Assembly: GCA_937944105.1 (NCBI GenBank)
Contig: CALDZP010000017.1
Location: forward strand, 1-64,000
Source: an uncultured Ignavibacteria bacterium
GTDB lineage: Bacteria > Bacteroidota > Ignavibacteria > Ch128b
Direction: 5' to 3'
DNA length: 64,000 bases
Both the position numbers and the translations under genes were made by a program. Under the pieces are notes generated by a model that searched no databases, had not been told where the DNA came from, and worked only from the letters and a program-made list of their open reading frames with translations. This document shows positions 38,151 through 48,487 of the stretch, one piece after another (positions within the stretch are counted from its first letter, which is position 1; each line of letters begins with the position of its first letter).

Positions 38151-38939
38151 TTATGCTTTTAAGAATTCAAGAATTTTTTTATTAACATTTTCTCTATCTT
38201 CAAGATTTACCATATGTCCAGCAATTTCAGAAAAGTAAATACTGGAATTTTTAATTTTTTGATGCATTAATTCAGCATTTTGAATAGGACTTGCAAGATC
38301 ACTTTTACCATGAATGACTAAAACAGGAAAGTTTATTTTATCTAACAAATTGACATAGTCTTTTCGGTCCCGCATAGCACCAAGTGAACCAATGATCCCG
38401 TTTAAGCTTGCCCTTTCCATAATTATAGAAACCTTATCGATTAAATCCAGATTATTTTCCCATGTTAGAGGTGCGAATAATATTTTTTTAAATGCATCAA
38501 TAACAGGTCTTTTTCCTTCTTTTTTTGCAAGTTCAATTAATTCATTTCTTCGATTTTTACCTGCTTCATCATCTGCTTGAGCTTTAGTAGCAATCAAAAT
38601 TGCTTTGTTGATTCGTTCACTAAATCTATCAATGATATTAAAAGTTATGTAACCTCCCATACTCATTCCTGCTATGCTAAATTTCTTTATGTTTAATTTA
38701 TCGGCAATACAGAGAATATCATTTCCGAAATCATCCATCTGCCATTCAGACATTTCCACAAGGGAATTTCCAAAACCCCTTAAATCGGGGGCAATTACTT
38801 GAAACCCATTATTGCTTAGGAGTTCTATTTGAGGTTCCCACATCTCATGTGTAAGTGGAAAGCCATGTATTAAAATTATCGGTTCCCCATCACCTTTAAC
38901 ATGAACATACAGGGAACAATTAGTTAATTCTATTTTCAT
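38151..38939 (-). CDS. Alpha/beta-hydrolase (enol-lactonase/esterase-like)
   Basis: A 262-residue cytoplasmic alpha/beta-hydrolase. Oxyanion motif LIHGFPLT (23-30), nucleophile S93 in GMSMGG, acid in IHGKSDLASP and base in IAGHMVNLE. The pattern resembles 3-oxoadipate enol-lactonase or esterase/BioH-type enzymes, but no aromatic-degradation genes surround it, so the substrate is open. It is 12 bases downstream of the unknown membrane protein gene and probably cotranscribed. Confidence 0.85.
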   Translation of the reverse strand: MKIELTNCSLYVHVKGDGEPIILIHGFPLTHEMWEPQIELLSNNGFQVIAPDLRGFGNSLVEMSEWQMDDFGNDILCIADKLNIKKFSIAGMSMGGYITFNIIDRFSERINKAILIATKAQADDEAGKNRRNELIELAKKEGKRPVIDAFKKILFAPLTWENNLDLIDKVSIIMERASLNGIIGSLGAMRDRKDYVNLLDKINFPVLVIHGKSDLASPIQNAELMHQKIKNSSIYFSEIAGHMVNLEDRENVNKKILEFLKA

Positions 38940-38951
38940 AAATAATGCCCT

Positions 38952-39605
38952 TTACTTTTTGAAGTACAGTGCAAAATAAGAGATTATTAATGCTAAAGCA
39001 AAAGCAAATTTGCACATTAAACTTTCTATGAAGTTTTTTGATTCAGGGTAGATAAATAAGCTAAGAATCATTGGAAATAGAAATGATATAAAACCTATAA
39101 GTAAAATTAGATTTTGTTTTTTTAATACATTATCTGTGCTCTTAATGTAGCCTTGAGTTAGAATAAATAGTGATAATAAAATTGGAAGGTAATAAAATAA
39201 ACCATATAGAAATCCGAGTGGATAATAATAAGAAGCATAAATGACACTACATTCTTTTACTCTTAAATTTTTAATCGCAAAAAAATAATAGATTGAAAAA
39301 AAAATAGCGGGAATAAAAATTAAATTTTTAAATTTATTTCGTAGCTTTTTGTTTATTTTTAAGGCTAACACAAACCCTGAAGGTGGTAGAAAAGAAATGC
39401 TCACGAATGCTAAATAAAGTATAAAAGTCTCTTTAAGTTCTAAGCCACATATTAAGAACTCGAAAAATTGGTAAGCCGCAAGTAAGGATAATATTAAAAT
39501 TATATTTTTCTTAAATTTTGACTTTGAAAATATAAGCACATTAATTAAAAGAACAAGCTCAAGGCAAAAAATTAAAAGTGAAAGTAAGCCTTTATATTCA
39601 TTCAT
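38952..39605 (-). CDS. Unknown seven-helix membrane protein
   Basis: A 217-residue protein consisting almost wholly of about seven hydrophobic helices with short loops. The spacing resembles the seven-helix sensor module found at the N terminus of some histidine kinases, here without a signalling domain. No catalytic motif is visible. It lies divergent from tpiA and just upstream of a hydrolase gene on the same strand. Confidence 0.6.
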   Translation of the reverse strand: MNEYKGLLSLLIFCLELVLLINVLIFSKSKFKKNIILILSLLAAYQFFEFLICGLELKETFILYLAFVSISFLPPSGFVLALKINKKLRNKFKNLIFIPAIFFSIYYFFAIKNLRVKECSVIYASYYYPLGFLYGLFYYLPILLSLFILTQGYIKSTDNVLKKQNLILLIGFISFLFPMILSLFIYPESKNFIESLMCKFAFALALIISYFALYFKK

Positions 39606-39696
39606 TTTTTTCTCAAACTTTGTAAGCGTTTAGTTCTTTCGTAATTTTACAAAAATATTTAAATAAAATAGATAAAAATAGAAAAGAGGATTTAAG

Positions 39697-40458
39697 ATGC
39701 GAAAGAAAATTGTTGCCGGCAACTGGAAAATGTATAAAGATAAATCGGAAACCATCGAATTAATTTCTCAATTGAAAGAAAAGCTTAGTTCTTATACACC
39801 AGAAGTGGAAATAATTATCTGTCCACCTTATACATCAATTGAATTAGCGGGTGAATTGATTAAAAACTCAAAGATTTTTCTTGGCGCACAAAACATGCAT
39901 TCAGAGATTGAGGGAGCTTTTACTGGTGAAGTTTCTGGAAAAATGTTAAAGTCTTTTGGTGTAGAATATGTAATTCTGGGTCATTCGGAAAGACGATCTT
40001 ATTTCAAGGAAACGGACGAATTTATTAATCAAAAGATAAAAAGAGCTATTGAATTCGATATTAAACCAATTTTTTGTCTTGGTGAAACACTTGAGGAAAG
40101 AGAAAACGGCAAAACTTTTGATGTTGTAGAAAACCAACTTACGAAAGGATTATCTGGCATATCTCGAATTGATCTCGAAAAAGTGGTAGTGGCTTATGAA
40201 CCAGTTTGGGCTATAGGAACTGGAAAAACTGCCACACCTGAGCAGGCTCAAGAAGTACAATCATTTTTAAGAACAAAAATTTCAGAATTATATGATTCTG
40301 AAATTGCTTCAAAAGTTCGTATTCTTTATGGTGGTAGTGTAAAGCCTGAAAATGCAAAGGATCTATTCAAACAACCTGATATTGACGGTGGATTAATTGG
40401 TGGTGCTTGTTTGAAAGCTGATTCATTCTATCAAATTATTTTAGCTGCACAATTTTAA
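39697..40458 (+). CDS. tpiA: Triosephosphate isomerase
   Basis: A 253-residue glycolytic enzyme interconverting dihydroxyacetone phosphate and glyceraldehyde-3-phosphate. Active-site residues are N9 and K11 (GNWKMYK), H96 (LGHSERR) and E168 (AYEPVWAIGTGK). The phosphate-gripping GGSVKPEN and GGLIGGACL loops are present near the C terminus. Length is standard. AGAGG-type spacing precedes the ATG. It appears to be monocistronic or the first gene before the GTG-started gene 84 bases downstream. Confidence 0.96.
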   Translation: MRKKIVAGNWKMYKDKSETIELISQLKEKLSSYTPEVEIIICPPYTSIELAGELIKNSKIFLGAQNMHSEIEGAFTGEVSGKMLKSFGVEYVILGHSERRSYFKETDEFINQKIKRAIEFDIKPIFCLGETLEERENGKTFDVVENQLTKGLSGISRIDLEKVVVAYEPVWAIGTGKTATPEQAQEVQSFLRTKISELYDSEIASKVRILYGGSVKPENAKDLFKQPDIDGGLIGGACLKADSFYQIILAAQF

Positions 40459-40542
40459 TTTAAGGCTTTAGTAATTGATAAATTGAACATACTTACTTCA
40501 TAAATTATATTTGTATGATTTATTTTTTAAGAGGGTTTAAAA

Positions 40543-43017
40543 GTGTCTAAAAGAATAATCTTTTTTCTGCTAATAATTTTGAATCTGGTTTCAGGTGAAG
40601 AATTAAAAATACCACAATTTAATAAAGAAATTCCTCAAACTCGGAAAATCATTTTACTTAACGATAATTGGATTTATGAAGTAGATGGTAAAACGCATAA
40701 AGCTAATGTTCCCATCTTTTTAGAAGATAAAAATGTAACTTTAAGAAAAAGATTTCGACTCGAAAACAAATCAGATGTTTATATTTATTATTTGAGTTTC
40801 AGAAGGATTAATGGATTACAAGAAATTTACTTTAATGATGAGAGAATTCCATTTGATCCAATTGATATTGAAAAATTGTCTTTTCGAATTCCTTCAAATA
40901 TTGTGAAAGATGATGGAGAAAATTTTATAAAGTTAATTTTATCAAAGAAATTAAAATACAAAGAACAAAATGTACTGGCTTCAAAAATTGAGTTAGCTGA
41001 AAAAAATTTTGGAATTGTTGGAGATGTTTTATTTGAAATTCTTCCTTCTATTTCCTTTACGGATTTATCTGTAATGCCATCACTTGATGAGAATTTTCTT
41101 ACTGGAATAGTCAACTACAAATTCGAGCTTTCTTCTTTCAAGCATATTCAACCAGATTCAGTAAAAAAATTAACAGTTCAAATTGAAGTGGTTGATAATC
41201 AAAATCTTACAGTTGTAAATTCTATTCAAGAAGAAATCCAGTTCAAAGGGAATTCAATTTCTTTCAGTGGAAATCTTTTTATCAAAAATCCGAATTTATG
41301 GAGTATTTCAAATCAATCATTTTATACAATAAGATTGAAACTTTATCGAGATAATACATTTGTTGATGAAATTTCATCGCATATCGCATTTAAAAGAATT
41401 GGAATTAAGGATTCAAAAATATTTTTGAATAATAAACCTTTGGTAATACGAGGACTTACATATTTTGAAACAGATAAAAAAGATAAATATAATTTTCAGG
41501 ACGGAATTTATAAGCGAGATATCAGCTTAATCAAGGAATTAAATGCAAATGCAATTTTTGTTAAGAATTCTCTTCCATCTTATGAATTGATTTCCGAATG
41601 TGAGAAGAATGGAATTTTAGTTTTCGTTGATCTGGATAGTAAAATTTATCCATCAAAATATTATCAAAGATATTTATCCAGCAAAAAAAGAAAATTAAAT
41701 TTTATTATAAGTGAATATTCAAAATTTGGATGTTTTGCTGGTGTGAATTTAGGTGATATTGGTAAAGGTGAATCTTCAAGCTGGATTAATTCACTAAAAA
41801 ATATTAGAGATAGTTTGAATTCTAATATTTTAATTTTTGCTGAATCTTATGAGTTAAGAGATCAAAATTTAAATTCTGTTGATTTTATTGCTTATAATGT
41901 ACTTCATAAATCATTTTCTGAAGTTGAAAAATTTATTAAAGAGTTTAATGATGAAAAATTCAGTTTAATTTCTTCTGTTGGTTATAATCATGGAATTAAT
42001 GAAAAAGAAGGTTACTTAAATCCTTACTCAGCTGAAGCTCAAGCGAAGTATTTGTCCGATGTGCTTGAAATATTGCTGGAAAAAAACATCTCATTTTCTG
42101 TCCATACTTTTGCTGATTATCGTCTACCTTATCATTCGATTATTGCGGGGAAATATGATAATCGATTAATGAAGTTTGGATTGGTAAATGAGTTCAGAGA
42201 TAAGAAAAAACTTTCCTTTCAGGTTTTTAAGAATTATATGAATGAGAGCAAGTTGCCATTGATAATGCAGGGGAATTATACAGAATCTGCTACCATGATA
42301 TTTATCGTTTCGGGATTACTTTTTCTTGCATTAACGATTATAACAATAAACTCAACGCATCGTTTCCGTGAAAATGTTTCAAGGGCTGTTCTTAAGACAT
42401 ATAATTTCTTTTCTGATATCAGAGATGGCTGGTTTATTTCTTCTTTTCATTCTATGATACTTGCATTGATAGTAGCTTTATCTTCTTCATTAACTTATTC
42501 GAGTTTAGTTTACTACTGGAAAGATAATATTGCGTTTGAAAAATTTATTTCGTTGTTTAATTCAAATTTGTTGTTTGAATTTTTCAGCTATGTTGCCTGG
42601 CGACCAATTGAGTTAATTTTTTATTTTACATTGATTACACTTTTTATTATGATTCTACTGACAGTATCAATTAAATTCTTTAATCTTTTCGTAAAAAATA
42701 AAATATTTTTTAATCATGCATTTTTAATTTTAATATGGAGTGCAATTCCATATTTGATTTTGATACCACTTGGTATGGTGGCGTTTAAGATTCTATCACA
42801 ACATAAATACAATTTGCTAATATACCTCATAATTTTTTTGTTTCATCTGTGGGTTTTGGTTAGAATTCTGAAAGGAATTTCAATAGTGTTTGAAGTTAAA
42901 AAAATTCGAGTTTATTCTGTTGCTGTCTTATTTCTGCTGGCAGTTTTTGCTGGTTTAATTTTATATTTACAGGTTAATTATAGTTCATTAGATTATTTTA
43001 TGGAGTTTTTCGGGTAA
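40543..43017 (+). CDS. GH2-like pseudoenzyme fused to a multi-span membrane domain
   Basis: An 824-residue protein with a signal peptide or anchor (1-18), a glycoside-hydrolase-2-like sugar-binding beta domain (about 35-165), an immunoglobulin-like domain (about 170-285) and a TIM-barrel (about 290-570; VIRGLTYFE, HTFADYRLP). Alignment from memory puts the acid/base Glu of LGNE at I406 (NLGDI, 402-406) and the nucleophile Glu of TEYG at S478 (ISSVG), so catalysis is probably lost. The last 245 residues hold about six membrane helices (from about 584). The start is GTG with GAGGG upstream. It ends 3 bases before smc. Likely an inner-membrane carbohydrate-binding protein. Confidence 0.7.
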   Translation: MSKRIIFFLLIILNLVSGEELKIPQFNKEIPQTRKIILLNDNWIYEVDGKTHKANVPIFLEDKNVTLRKRFRLENKSDVYIYYLSFRRINGLQEIYFNDERIPFDPIDIEKLSFRIPSNIVKDDGENFIKLILSKKLKYKEQNVLASKIELAEKNFGIVGDVLFEILPSISFTDLSVMPSLDENFLTGIVNYKFELSSFKHIQPDSVKKLTVQIEVVDNQNLTVVNSIQEEIQFKGNSISFSGNLFIKNPNLWSISNQSFYTIRLKLYRDNTFVDEISSHIAFKRIGIKDSKIFLNNKPLVIRGLTYFETDKKDKYNFQDGIYKRDISLIKELNANAIFVKNSLPSYELISECEKNGILVFVDLDSKIYPSKYYQRYLSSKKRKLNFIISEYSKFGCFAGVNLGDIGKGESSSWINSLKNIRDSLNSNILIFAESYELRDQNLNSVDFIAYNVLHKSFSEVEKFIKEFNDEKFSLISSVGYNHGINEKEGYLNPYSAEAQAKYLSDVLEILLEKNISFSVHTFADYRLPYHSIIAGKYDNRLMKFGLVNEFRDKKKLSFQVFKNYMNESKLPLIMQGNYTESATMIFIVSGLLFLALTIITINSTHRFRENVSRAVLKTYNFFSDIRDGWFISSFHSMILALIVALSSSLTYSSLVYYWKDNIAFEKFISLFNSNLLFEFFSYVAWRPIELIFYFTLITLFIMILLTVSIKFFNLFVKNKIFFNHAFLILIWSAIPYLILIPLGMVAFKILSQHKYNLLIYLIIFLFHLWVLVRILKGISIVFEVKKIRVYSVAVLFLLAVFAGLILYLQVNYSSLDYFMEFFG

Positions 43018-43020
43018 GAT

Positions 43021-46000
43021 ATGTATCTATCTAAAGTTGAAATTTTTGGTTTTAAATCATTTGCAAATAAAGTTGAGATAAAATTTAACAGTGGTTTAAC
43101 AGCTATTGTTGGACCAAATGGTTGTGGTAAAACTAATGTTGTAGATGCAATTCGTTGGGCTCTGGGTGAGCAAAGAACAAGCATGCTCAGAAGTGATAAA
43201 ATGGAAAATGTAATTTTTAATGGTACCGCACATCGAAAACCACTTGGAATGGCAGAGGTTTCTTTAACTATTCAAAATAACAAAGGCATACTTCCTATTG
43301 AATACACTGAAGTTACTATTACACGAAGACTTTTTCGATCTGGTGAGAGTGAATATTTGATTAACAAAACTCCATGCCGTCTTAAAGATATTCAGAATTT
43401 GTTCATGGATACAGGAATGAGCTCCAATGCTTATTCTGTAATTGAATTAAAAATGATCGAAGATATTTTAAGCAATCGTGCAGATGATAGAAGGATATTA
43501 TTTGAAGAAGCGGCTGGAGTCAATAAATACAAGCATAGAAGGAAAGCAGCATTAAGAAAACTTGAAGCAGTTAAACAGGATTTGATTAGAGTAAATGACA
43601 TTTATTCTGAAGTTCAGAAAAAAGTTAATTCACTTGAAAGACAATCAAAAAAAGCTGAACAATTTAATAAACTATATCAGGAAGCAAAAGATCTTGAAAT
43701 TAGTCTTGCCGAAAGAGAACTATTTAGATTACAGAAAAAAATTAAAAAGGCAAATGAAATACTTCAACAATTACATGACAAAAAGCAAAAATATACCTCT
43801 GAATTAGAAGGTCTGGATAATTATCAACAAACTTTATATCAACAACTTGATGAAGTTGAATTGCAACTTGAAAAGAAAAGAGAAGAAATACTTAGAACTA
43901 CTGAAGATATTTATAAAGTTAAAGAAAATATCATTAGAAACAGGGAAAGAGCAAAAAATAATGAAAACAATAATTCAAGATTAAATCAAAATATTGATGA
44001 AGGTAAAAAGAAAATTGAATCACTTAAAAATTTAATTTCTCAATCTCAACAAAAAATTACTTCACTGGAAAATGAAATCTTTGAATTAAAAAAATTGCTC
44101 GAAGATTTTGAATCGAAAAGAAATGAATATGAAGGTTATCTTAAAGAAAGGAATAAAGAGAAAGAAGAAAAAAATAAAGAACTTCAACAACTTTATATAG
44201 AATTCAATGAACTAAAGAATCAACACGAAAAATTGATAATTCGAATTCAAAATAATAATGAAAGCATCAAAACTTTAAATGAAAAAATTTCTAAATCAGA
44301 ACAAACAGTTGAAAAACTTGCAAAGTATCTTGAAGAATTAACTCAGGAGCATTACAGGGCTAAAACACGGGTAAAGGAAGCTGAAATTGCTCTAACTAAA
44401 GCGCAGGATAGAAAAGCAGAAATTGAACAGGAAATTTCAAAATTAAAACAAGAAGAGCTAGAGACTCGTTCTGCATTAAATGCGATTAAAAACAAGATTG
44501 ATTTTATCCAGAGTTTGCTGGATAATCTTGAAGGAATTTCAAAAGGCACAAAAGAATTAATCCTTCGAAGTGATTGGAGCAAAGGGGAAAAAGTTCTGGT
44601 CGCTGATGCAGGTTCTGCAGATGAAAAATACAGAATTGTTGCAGAAAATGTATTGAAAAATTATTTGAGTTATATTTTGATTCAGTTAAAAGATGACCTG
44701 AAAAGGGGAATTGCATATTTGAAAAATAATCAACTCGGTCAGGCTAATTTTTATTTTCATTTTGAAAAAAAACAAAATATCTGGGAACGACTTAATTCAT
44801 ATTCGATAAGAAAGCAACGAAAAAAATTGGTTAATGAAAAAGGTTTTGTTGCATGGCTTAAAGATGTAATTGAATATTCCAAGAGCTGGGAAAAATTCTT
44901 TGACAAAGTTCTGGGTAATGTTTGCATTGTCGATAATTCTGAAACTGCGCAATTACTCTTAGAAAAGTATCAAAATTTTGATTTTGTTACTCTTGATGGT
45001 GATGTATTTCGTTCAAGTGGATTTATTGAAGTAAGTGGAGAAAAAAGCTTAATTGAAACCGCATTTGGAAGGAAAAAAATTCTTTCTGAATTAAATGATA
45101 TTTACATTAAGGAAACTTATAAACTTGAACAATTGACAAATAAACTGGCTGATTTTAATTCTGAACTAAAATCAATTAACATAAAGGCTTACCAGGATAA
45201 TCTCAATTTTTTAAGAAATGATGAATCCACAATTGAAAAGCAATTATCTCAAATACATTTTGAACAAAACAAAAATATAGAAGAAATTGAGAAGATTAAT
45301 TTTGAGATTAACAACTTCAAAAAAATAAATGAAGAAATTCAATTGAAAGTTAATGCCATTCAAAAAGAATTGGATCAGAAAAATCAGATTATTTTGGAAA
45401 AGGAAAGTGAGTTAAATGAACAGCAAAAAATATTAAAAGAGATTGAAGATGCTCATAATTCAAATCTTTCAAAGATTAATGAACTTAAAATTAATCTGGC
45501 AAAATTAGAAAGCGAAATAGGTAATCAACAAAATCAAATTCATAGGAGTCAATCGGAACTTATTTCTCTTGAATCAGATATTCAAAAATTTTTCAATGAG
45601 ATTACAAGTCTTCGTGAAGAAAACAATCAAATCAAAAATTTACTTCAAGAATTAGAGCTTCAGGAGAAATCATTAGAAGAAAAGAAGAAAATATTAAATG
45701 AAGAATTAAACATTATTCTCTCGGAATTGAACTCTATTCGTTCAAAAATTTCAGAAAACGATAAATTGATTCACGAAAGAAGAAAAACGCTTGATGAGAT
45801 TAACGAAAGTATTCATCAAAATGAGATAACAGTTAACGAAGGAAATTTAAGAACTCAGAATTTAATTGATAAAATTTATGAAGAATACCAGCATCGAATA
45901 GAATTAAAAGATTTTGAAGATATCGAATCATTTAATTTTTCTGAAGCTGAAGAAAGACTTCATACATTGAAAAATAAAATTCGATCACTTGGTCCGGTTA

Positions 46001-46602
46001 ATTCACTTGCTTTTCAAGAATATGAAGAAGAAAAGAAAAGGCTTGAATTTTTAACTGAGCAAAGAAACGATTTAATAGAATCTGAAAAAGAATTAATTCA
46101 GGTAATTGCAGAAATAAATCAAACAGCACAAAAACAATTTTTAGAAACATTCGAAAAAATCAGGCAAAACTTCATCGAAACATTCCGAACACTTTTTGAT
46201 CCAGGTGATGAAGCTGATTTACGACTCGAAGATGGGGTAGATCCACTTGAAGCAAAGATTGAAATTATTGCAAAGCCAAAAGGAAAGAGACCAACTTCTA
46301 TTGATTTGCTATCTCAAGGAGAGAAAACACTAACCGCTACAGCACTTCTTTTTGCTATTTATCTTGTTAAACCAAGTCCTTTCTGTATTCTTGATGAGGT
46401 TGATGCGCCGTTAGATGATGCAAATATTAAGCGATTTATACGATTGATAAATAAATTTTCAGAGAATACTCAGTTTATCATCGTCACCCACAATAAACTG
46501 ACAATGGAAGCAGCACAAACTCTTTATGGAGTCACAATGGAAGAAGAAGGCGTTTCAAAAATTGTGGCGGTGAGGTTTACTGAGGAGGCAACAGTTGCTT
46601 GA
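43021..46602 (+). CDS. smc: Chromosome segregation ATPase SMC
   Basis: An 1193-residue SMC protein that organises and segregates the chromosome together with ScpA/ScpB. Walker A is GPNGCGKTN (31-39), long heptad coiled coils flank a hinge (about 505-660), and the C terminus has the LLSQGEKTLTATALLFAI signature and the Walker B FCILDEVDAPLDD. Length is normal. It follows the GH2-like gene by 3 bases and overlaps the following T9SS gene by 8 bases. scpA and scpB are not in this window. Confidence 0.97.
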   Translation: MYLSKVEIFGFKSFANKVEIKFNSGLTAIVGPNGCGKTNVVDAIRWALGEQRTSMLRSDKMENVIFNGTAHRKPLGMAEVSLTIQNNKGILPIEYTEVTITRRLFRSGESEYLINKTPCRLKDIQNLFMDTGMSSNAYSVIELKMIEDILSNRADDRRILFEEAAGVNKYKHRRKAALRKLEAVKQDLIRVNDIYSEVQKKVNSLERQSKKAEQFNKLYQEAKDLEISLAERELFRLQKKIKKANEILQQLHDKKQKYTSELEGLDNYQQTLYQQLDEVELQLEKKREEILRTTEDIYKVKENIIRNRERAKNNENNNSRLNQNIDEGKKKIESLKNLISQSQQKITSLENEIFELKKLLEDFESKRNEYEGYLKERNKEKEEKNKELQQLYIEFNELKNQHEKLIIRIQNNNESIKTLNEKISKSEQTVEKLAKYLEELTQEHYRAKTRVKEAEIALTKAQDRKAEIEQEISKLKQEELETRSALNAIKNKIDFIQSLLDNLEGISKGTKELILRSDWSKGEKVLVADAGSADEKYRIVAENVLKNYLSYILIQLKDDLKRGIAYLKNNQLGQANFYFHFEKKQNIWERLNSYSIRKQRKKLVNEKGFVAWLKDVIEYSKSWEKFFDKVLGNVCIVDNSETAQLLLEKYQNFDFVTLDGDVFRSSGFIEVSGEKSLIETAFGRKKILSELNDIYIKETYKLEQLTNKLADFNSELKSINIKAYQDNLNFLRNDESTIEKQLSQIHFEQNKNIEEIEKINFEINNFKKINEEIQLKVNAIQKELDQKNQIILEKESELNEQQKILKEIEDAHNSNLSKINELKINLAKLESEIGNQQNQIHRSQSELISLESDIQKFFNEITSLREENNQIKNLLQELELQEKSLEEKKKILNEELNIILSELNSIRSKISENDKLIHERRKTLDEINESIHQNEITVNEGNLRTQNLIDKIYEEYQHRIELKDFEDIESFNFSEAEERLHTLKNKIRSLGPVNSLAFQEYEEEKKRLEFLTEQRNDLIESEKELIQVIAEINQTAQKQFLETFEKIRQNFIETFRTLFDPGDEADLRLEDGVDPLEAKIEIIAKPKGKRPTSIDLLSQGEKTLTATALLFAIYLVKPSPFCILDEVDAPLDDANIKRFIRLINKFSENTQFIIVTHNKLTMEAAQTLYGVTMEEEGVSKIVAVRFTEEATVA

Positions 46603-48487
46603 AAAGTTTTTTAAAATATTTCTGATTTTTCTAATTCCTTTAAAAATTTTTTCACAGGATTTTATAACTATTCATTCATCAAGAGATAAAACTACACTCC
46701 TTAAAGTTGAAAAACTTGGAAATAAATATTTTATTTTTTATCACGATTCTTCTTTTTTTGATAAGCGAATTAAATGCAAAGTTTTTGATAAAAATAATCC
46801 AACTGAATTTAAAGAATTTTTTCTTACACCAAATCTTTCAACATTTCAGGATGAATTAAAACTTCAAGTAATTTCTGAACGATTAATTTTTTTAGCCTTT
46901 CTCGATTTCAGAACAGATCCAGATGGAGATATCTACTCTCAATTGATTGATGAAAACGGAATTCTTTGGGATAGTGGTGGAATTCCTATTTGTACACAAA
47001 AAGGAGTACAAAAAAATTTTACCATTTCATCGGATAATGAAAATATTTTTCTTGTATGGGAGGATTATAGAAATGATCCATATAGTGATATTTATGCTCA
47101 AAAATTAGATTTCTATGGAAATCTTCAATGGAAAGAAAATGGAATTGTTGTTTCAAATCTTGAAGGAGTGGAATCCGAGCCACAGGTGGCTTCTGATAAT
47201 TCTGGCGGATGTTACATTTCATGGATTGAAAAAATTTTAAAGGTCAATAAGATTTATATTCAATACTTAAATAGTTCTGGCAAAAAATTATTTGGTCAAT
47301 TCGGAATTTTTACTTCCAATCCAGAAGCAAATGCAATCCAGAATTTTTTATTTGTTGATGGAAAAAATGAACCAATAATTTTTTACACTGAAAGAAAAAA
47401 TAATTCAAAAATATATTTTCAAAAATTTTCTAAAAAAGGTTCAAAGAAAATGGGGTTTTATGGTAAGGAACTCTGGCAAAAATCTGAAAATCAGGAATTG
47501 ATAAGTGTAATTAAATTTTCTCAGAATGATTTTGTAATATTATTTTTATCAGAAGAAAAATCGAATCTTAAAAGCTTTTATGCTCAGATTCTAAGTCAGG
47601 GAGAAAAATTAAAATTTAAAAACCCGATTAAAATGCATTCCAATTGTAAATTTCATCAAATGCCAGACTTATCAACGAATCAAAGTGGATTTTTTATTTT
47701 CTGGACATGTTATCATAATTCTCTAAATCAGATATCTCTTTTTATTCAAACACTCACACCAAAAGGGGAAATGCTTAAACTTGAAGGATTAAAATTAACT
47801 GATGAAAATTTAAATCTCGATTCTAAATATTATCTATTTTTTGAGAATCAATTAACTCTTTTTACATCAAATTTAAACAAGAAAAATGGAATTTATTTTG
47901 CTGAATTTTACCTTAAAGAGTATCAAAATCCAAAGGTACAAAACTTTAGAATTTCTCAATACGAAGGATTGGTAAAAATAAATTGGGAATTAATTAATGA
48001 ACAACCCAGAACAAAAATTATTCTCGAAAAATTTAATGAAAACGATAGCTCGTGGATAGAAATTTATAGTTACAATTCAAATTCAAGATCACCATTAAAA
48101 CAAATGAATTTTGACGATCATATTTTTGAAAATTCAACAGCAAAGTATCGTATCAAATGTATTGATCCTGATGGCAATGAGAAGTTAATCGAAGAAGAAA
48201 TAGAACCCGAATCTGTGACCGATGGTTTTTTCTTGTTTCAGAATTCACCGAATCCATTTTCAAAAACAACAAAAATTGCTTTTAGAATACCTTTTAAAAC
48301 CAGAGTGGTGATTAAACTTTATAATTCTCGACTTGAAGAAATAGAAACAATTTTAGATGAAGTTCGAGAATCTGGTGTTCACGAAATTGAATTTGAGCCA
48401 TCAACTTTAATGGAAAATGGAATTTATTTTTATCGAATGAGTTCATCTGGTTTTTACGATGTAAAAAAAATGATTTATTCAAAATGA
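46595..48487 (+). CDS. T9SS cargo protein with propeller-like repeats
   Basis: A 630-residue secreted protein. The signal peptide ends near IFSQD (about 21). The body contains repeated WD-like blocks (DPDGDIYSQLID, DPYSDIYAQKLD; about 100-290) suggestive of a beta-propeller, then a fibronectin-III-like region (about 448-535) and a class A T9SS sorting domain (about 545-630; NSPNPFSKTT ... VKKMIYSK). The start is TTG at 46595: GAGGAGG (46582-46588) lies six bases upstream inside the end of smc, and no ATG is near. The 8-base overlap with smc and the 4-base ATGA overlap with the next gene show translational coupling to unrelated neighbours. Confidence 0.8.
   Translation: MLEKFFKIFLIFLIPLKIFSQDFITIHSSRDKTTLLKVEKLGNKYFIFYHDSSFFDKRIKCKVFDKNNPTEFKEFFLTPNLSTFQDELKLQVISERLIFLAFLDFRTDPDGDIYSQLIDENGILWDSGGIPICTQKGVQKNFTISSDNENIFLVWEDYRNDPYSDIYAQKLDFYGNLQWKENGIVVSNLEGVESEPQVASDNSGGCYISWIEKILKVNKIYIQYLNSSGKKLFGQFGIFTSNPEANAIQNFLFVDGKNEPIIFYTERKNNSKIYFQKFSKKGSKKMGFYGKELWQKSENQELISVIKFSQNDFVILFLSEEKSNLKSFYAQILSQGEKLKFKNPIKMHSNCKFHQMPDLSTNQSGFFIFWTCYHNSLNQISLFIQTLTPKGEMLKLEGLKLTDENLNLDSKYYLFFENQLTLFTSNLNKKNGIYFAEFYLKEYQNPKVQNFRISQYEGLVKINWELINEQPRTKIILEKFNENDSSWIEIYSYNSNSRSPLKQMNFDDHIFENSTAKYRIKCIDPDGNEKLIEEEIEPESVTDGFFLFQNSPNPFSKTTKIAFRIPFKTRVVIKLYNSRLEEIETILDEVRESGVHEIEFEPSTLMENGIYFYRMSSSGFYDVKKMIYSK

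Noticed and set aside
43600-45950. Internal repeats in smc
   Set aside because: They are heptad coiled-coil periodicity, not DNA repeats.
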